Shown here one piece after another: positions 5,733 through 7,932 of a stretch of 7,932 nucleotides of DNA (within the stretch, counting starts at the first letter, position 1; every line of letters starts with the position of its first letter). The position numbers and the translations under genes were made by a program. The DNA comes from CAYZJD01 sp964478455 (lineage in GTDB: Bacteria > Acidobacteriota > Terriglobia > Bryobacterales > Bryobacteraceae), in the NCBI GenBank assembly GCA_964478455.1, contig CAYZJD010000213.1:1-7932 (forward strand). Reading direction: 5' to 3'. The notes under the pieces are model-generated. The model ran no database searches, was not told the origin of the DNA, and was given only the letters and a program-made list of their open reading frames with translations.

Positions 5733-6998
5733 GTGCCGCGAACTTTCTCCATACCGTTCGGAGCGGGAACGTTCTCTATCGACATCGACGCCGAACTGCT
5801 GCAACCACCACATGCCGAACCGCTCGCGGACGAGACGGCCGCCGTTCAGCACGCGCTCGATCACCCCATCGGCACGCCGCCGCTCAACCAGATGGTGCGC
5901 CCGGGCGAGTCCGTTGCCGTCGTTGTGAACGACATCACCCGCCTGGTGCGCTCGGAGGTCTTCCTACCCGTCCTTGTGAACACCTTGAACCGCGCCGGCA
6001 TCCCCGATGGCGACATCTTCATCGTTTTCGCGCTGGGAACGCACCGCCGGCACAGCGTCGCCGAGCAGCGCCGCATCGTGGGCGAGGAAATCTTCCGCCG
6101 CATCCGTCTCTACGACCATGACGGCGCGGACACGGAGAACCTGGTGACGGTGGGCGTGACCCGGTTTGGCAACAGAGTCGAAATCAACCGCCGCGTGTAT
6201 GAGGCAGACCGGATCGTGCTCACCGGCCAGATCATCGAGCATCGCATTGCCGGTTACAGCGGCGGGCGCAAGAGCCTCGTGCCCGGCGTGGCCGGCAACC
6301 GCACCACCGAGTTCAACCACCGGATGGTGCTTGATCCCCGCTGCCGCGCGGGCGTGCTGGACGGCAATCCGGCGCACGAAGATCTGCTGGAAGCCTGCGC
6401 GCTGGCGGACCCAGATTTCATCCTCAACGTGATCCTCAGTCCGGCAGGAGAGCTTCTGCACGCCGTCACCGGGCACTTCGATCAGGCGCACCGGGAAGGG
6501 TGCCGCGCCGCGGCGCGCCTGCTCGGCGCCCGGATCGAGGCGCCTTTCGATGTCATAATCGCCTCCTCGGGCGGCTCGCCGCTCGACGTGGATCTGCGGC
6601 AGGCGCACAAGGGGATGGAGAACGCCAGCGCCGCGCTGCGGCCGGGCGGCTCGCTCTTCTACTATGCCGAGTGCGGAGACGGACTCGGAAGCGCCCGGAT
6701 CGGGGAGTATCTGAGCCGCTACACCACCGCCCAGGAAATGGAAGCGGCGCTGCGAGAGAACTTCGTCGTGGGCGGGCACAAGGCGCTCTGGCTGGCCCGG
6801 CTGGGGGAGCGCTACGACGTGCATCTCGTCACGCGGCTCGACCCGTTTTTTGTCCGCCGTTGCGGATTTCACGCGGCGCCTCCCGAGGAACACGAAACCC
6901 GCCTCCGCGCGTTGCTGGAAAGCAAATCGTACCCTCGCGCGGGCGTGATGCCCAACGCAAGCTTCACCGCACCGCATTTTCCGGAGCTCATCCGATGA
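5733..6998 (+). CDS. LarA-family nickel-dependent hydroxyacid racemase/epimerase (DUF2088)
   Basis: Homologue of lactate racemase LarA, which uses the nickel-pincer nucleotide bound to a lysine to racemise or epimerise 2-hydroxyacids. With the GTG start at 5733 it is 421 aa, close to the 424 of Lactiplantibacillus plantarum LarA, and motifs align at near-constant offset: D67/R70 in NDITR (LarA D72/R75), H104 in LGTHRRH (H108), H170 and cofactor-binding K180 in EHRIAGYSGGRK (H174, K184), H196 in FNHRMV (H200), Q290/K293 in RQAHKGM (Q295/K298) and W353 (W358). LarA Tyr294 is Arg289 here, which with the sugar-gene context favours a sugar-acid epimerase over lactate racemase. Cofactor synthesis genes larB, larC and larE are not in the window. 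The GTG follows the Gfo/Idh stop by 4 bases. An ATG at 5670 would add a nonconserved tail inside that gene. Confidence 0.85.
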   Translation: MPRTFSIPFGAGTFSIDIDAELLQPPHAEPLADETAAVQHALDHPIGTPPLNQMVRPGESVAVVVNDITRLVRSEVFLPVLVNTLNRAGIPDGDIFIVFALGTHRRHSVAEQRRIVGEEIFRRIRLYDHDGADTENLVTVGVTRFGNRVEINRRVYEADRIVLTGQIIEHRIAGYSGGRKSLVPGVAGNRTTEFNHRMVLDPRCRAGVLDGNPAHEDLLEACALADPDFILNVILSPAGELLHAVTGHFDQAHREGCRAAARLLGARIEAPFDVIIASSGGSPLDVDLRQAHKGMENASAALRPGGSLFYYAECGDGLGSARIGEYLSRYTTAQEMEAALRENFVVGGHKALWLARLGERYDVHLVTRLDPFFVRRCGFHAAPPEEHETRLRALLESKSYPRAGVMPNASFTAPHFPELIR

Positions 6999-7174
6999 CG
7001 AAGTCCCCCCGCGCTCTCGAAGCCTTGCCGCTGTACATCGGCGGCGGATGGGTCCGGACCGCCGAGCGCCAGATCGTGTCGCTGCCTTACGACGGCACTC
7101 CGGTGGGCGCCTGCTACCAGGCGGACGCTGCGCTGGTTGCACACGCGATCAAGATCATCTGCTGGAGGGTTTGA
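6995..7174 (+). pseudogene. Aldehyde dehydrogenase remnant, N-terminal 59 codons only
   Basis: The ATG overlaps the TGA of the LarA-like gene (ATGA), the normal spacing of an operon partner. The translation reads as the N-terminus of an NAD(P)-dependent aldehyde dehydrogenase: LYIGGGWVRT at residues 13-22, then a short segment, IVSLPYDGTPVGACYQAD (28-45) in place of the family's usual nP.tGe.ig, and a DAALVAHAI helix start at 45-53. After residue 53 the frame gives only KIICWRV and a TGA, so about 420 residues, including the Rossmann fold, catalytic Cys and Glu, are missing. The stop lies 6 bases before the transaldolase ATG. Most likely this is a gene that lost its body by internal deletion. 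A functional 59-aa protein is much less likely, and an assembly error cannot be excluded. Confidence 0.7.
7164..7169 (+). promoter_or_regulatory. Ribosome binding site of the transaldolase gene
   Basis: GGAGGG with 11 bases to the ATG at 7181. It lies inside the last codons of the aldehyde dehydrogenase remnant, as it would have lain in the end of the intact gene. Confidence 0.6.
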
Positions 7175-7180
7175 GCCATC

Positions 7181-7852
7181 ATGCAGCTCTTCATCGACAC
7201 CGCGGACGTCAACGAAATCCGGGAAGCCTGGGGCTGGGGCGTCATTGACGGCGTCACCACCAATCCCACGCACATCGCGGCCACGGGCCGGGACTTCGAC
7301 AGCGTGCTGGCGGAAATCTTCGAGATCGTCGATGGTCCCATCAGCGTCGAAGCCGTCGCCCCCGACGCCGAAGGGATCATCGAGCAGGGACGCCGCATCG
7401 CGGCCTTCCACAAGAACGCCGTCGTAAAAGTTCCGGTCATGGTGGAAGGATTGAAGGCAGTGAAAGTGCTCGCCGCCGAGGGCATCAAGACCAACGTGAC
7501 GCTCTGCTTCAGCCCGCTGCAAGCGTTCCTCGCGGCCAAAGGCGGCGCGACCTACATCAGCCCGTTCGTTCACCGCCTCGATCTGGTGGGGCACGATGGC
7601 GTGGAAACCGTGCGGCAGATCCGCCGCATCTACGACAACTATGGCTTCCGCACCAAGATCCTGGCCGCCAGTATTCGCAGTCCCAAGCAGGTGCTCGACA
7701 GCCTCCTGGCCGGCGCCGACGTCGCCACCATGCCGCTGAACATCCTGCGGGCGCTCTACGATCATCCGCAAACCGACGCCGGGCTGGCCTTATTCCTCAA
7801 GGACTGGGAGCGCGTTCCGCAAAGCCGGCTGTTTGCTCCGCGCAAGAGCTAG
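7181..7852 (+). CDS. Transaldolase-type small aldolase (TalC/FSA family)
   Basis: A 223-aa class I aldolase of the short transaldolase / fructose-6-phosphate aldolase family, cytoplasmic (usual length 210-225). FIDTADVNEI (4-13) opens the barrel with D6, GVTTNPT (24-30) follows, Schiff-base lysine is K83 in VVKVPV, then TNVTLCFSPLQAFLAAKGGA (104-123), SPFVHRLD (127-134), AASIRSPKQV (162-171) and GADVATMP (178-185). Two residues separate the family's activities: FSA has Gln59 and Tyr131, transaldolase has Glu and Phe at these places. Here they are E57 (SVEAV) and F129 (SPFV), so transaldolase, transfer of a dihydroxyacetone unit between sugar phosphates, is the better call. It is the last gene of the sugar operon and probably links the pathway product to the pentose phosphate pool. 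Confidence 0.88.
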   Translation: MQLFIDTADVNEIREAWGWGVIDGVTTNPTHIAATGRDFDSVLAEIFEIVDGPISVEAVAPDAEGIIEQGRRIAAFHKNAVVKVPVMVEGLKAVKVLAAEGIKTNVTLCFSPLQAFLAAKGGATYISPFVHRLDLVGHDGVETVRQIRRIYDNYGFRTKILAASIRSPKQVLDSLLAGADVATMPLNILRALYDHPQTDAGLALFLKDWERVPQSRLFAPRKS

Positions 7853-7875
7853 TGCCGTTCCAACTTGATTCGCCT

Positions 7876-7932
7876 ATGTACTATACATACGTGTTGGAGA
7901 GCATGGCGGACGGCCGGTGGTACACTGGCTTC
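7876..7932 (+). CDS. GIY-YIG nuclease-like protein, N-terminus only (cut by window end)
   Basis: Nineteen codons are visible: MYYTYVLESMADGRWYTGF. YTYVLES is the GIY-like strand and WYTGF the YIG-like strand of the small stand-alone GIY-YIG proteins (UPF0213 / YhbQ type), where MYYVYVLxS and FYIGxT are usual, with the spacing typical of them. The catalytic Arg and Glu lie beyond the window. The ATG is 23 bases after the transaldolase stop, with no clear ribosome binding site. A shorter start at ATG 7902 would lose the first motif strand. It is probably unrelated to the sugar genes. Function of such proteins is poorly defined, with DNA structure-specific nuclease activity reported for YhbQ-type members. 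Confidence 0.65.
   Translation, partial: MYYTYVLESMADGRWYTGF

Noticed and set aside
4523..5785. 420-codon open frame on the minus strand opposite the Gfo/Idh gene
   Set aside because: It is fully antisense to a gene with clear Rossmann and EKP motifs and shows no family motif of its own.
6500..6994. Coding in the alternative plus frame leading into the ALDH remnant
   Set aside because: This part overlaps the LarA-like gene in another frame and is Arg/Gly/Ala-rich noise. ALDH similarity begins only at the ATG at 6995.
5964..7142. 392-codon open frame on the minus strand opposite the LarA-like gene
   Set aside because: It is antisense to a gene in which the LarA active-site residues can be placed, and has low-complexity composition with no domain pattern.
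7875..7889. Perfect inverted repeat TATGTA-CTA-TACATA resembling a GntR-type operator
   Set aside because: It coincides with the codons for Met-Tyr-Tyr-Thr-Tyr at the start of the GIY-YIG-like gene, which is a conserved protein pattern. The symmetry is most simply a by-product of the codons.

Overview
The window is GC-rich, tightly packed bacterial DNA carrying seven complete genes, one truncated gene and the start of another. No rRNA, tRNA, CRISPR or mobile element is visible. Several traits point, tentatively, to Acidobacteriota (Solibacter/Bryobacter type), with Planctomycetota or Verrucomicrobiota as alternatives: strong GC bias, Tat-type leaders (RR motif plus alanine-rich segment) on a Gfo/Idh oxidoreductase and a xylose-isomerase-like TIM-barrel protein, and a mixed set of carbohydrate genes. 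This taxonomic call is inference from style, not from a marker gene.

Layout. Positions 1-179 hold no recognisable gene, only two overlapping GC hairpins. A NagB-like sugar-phosphate deaminase/isomerase homologue (minus, 180-1043) is transcribed away from an amidohydrolase_2 gene (plus, 1084-2208), which abuts an MFS transporter of the anion:cation symporter type (plus, 2209-3456). A convergent junction with a hairpin (3457-3533) separates this from a sugar phosphate isomerase/epimerase-like gene (minus, 3534-4418). That gene diverges from a four-member plus-strand operon: Tat-type Gfo/Idh/MocA oxidoreductase (4541-5728), LarA-family nickel-dependent hydroxyacid racemase/epimerase homologue (5733-6998), a 59-codon remnant of an aldehyde dehydrogenase gene (6995-7174), and a transaldolase-type small aldolase (7181-7852). 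A GIY-YIG nuclease-like gene starts at 7876 and runs off the end.

How it works together. The set looks like a locus for uptake and catabolism of a sugar acid or modified sugar: transporter, hydrolase, periplasmic oxidation/isomerisation, 2-epimerisation of a hydroxyacid, aldehyde oxidation (now lost in this copy), and entry into pentose-phosphate metabolism. The substrate cannot be read from the sequence. Both divergent intergenic regions carry recognisable sigma70-type promoters, and a 12-bp AT-rich motif (TATCAGATATTA and near variants) overlaps the -10 or start-site region at three places. This suggests one transcription factor controls both halves. No regulator gene is in the window.

Most notable points: the shared operator-like motif, the ALDH remnant still fitted into the operon by an ATGA overlap, the NagB homologue lacking canonical active-site residues, and a LarA homologue that keeps the nickel-cofactor residues but has a changed substrate-side residue.
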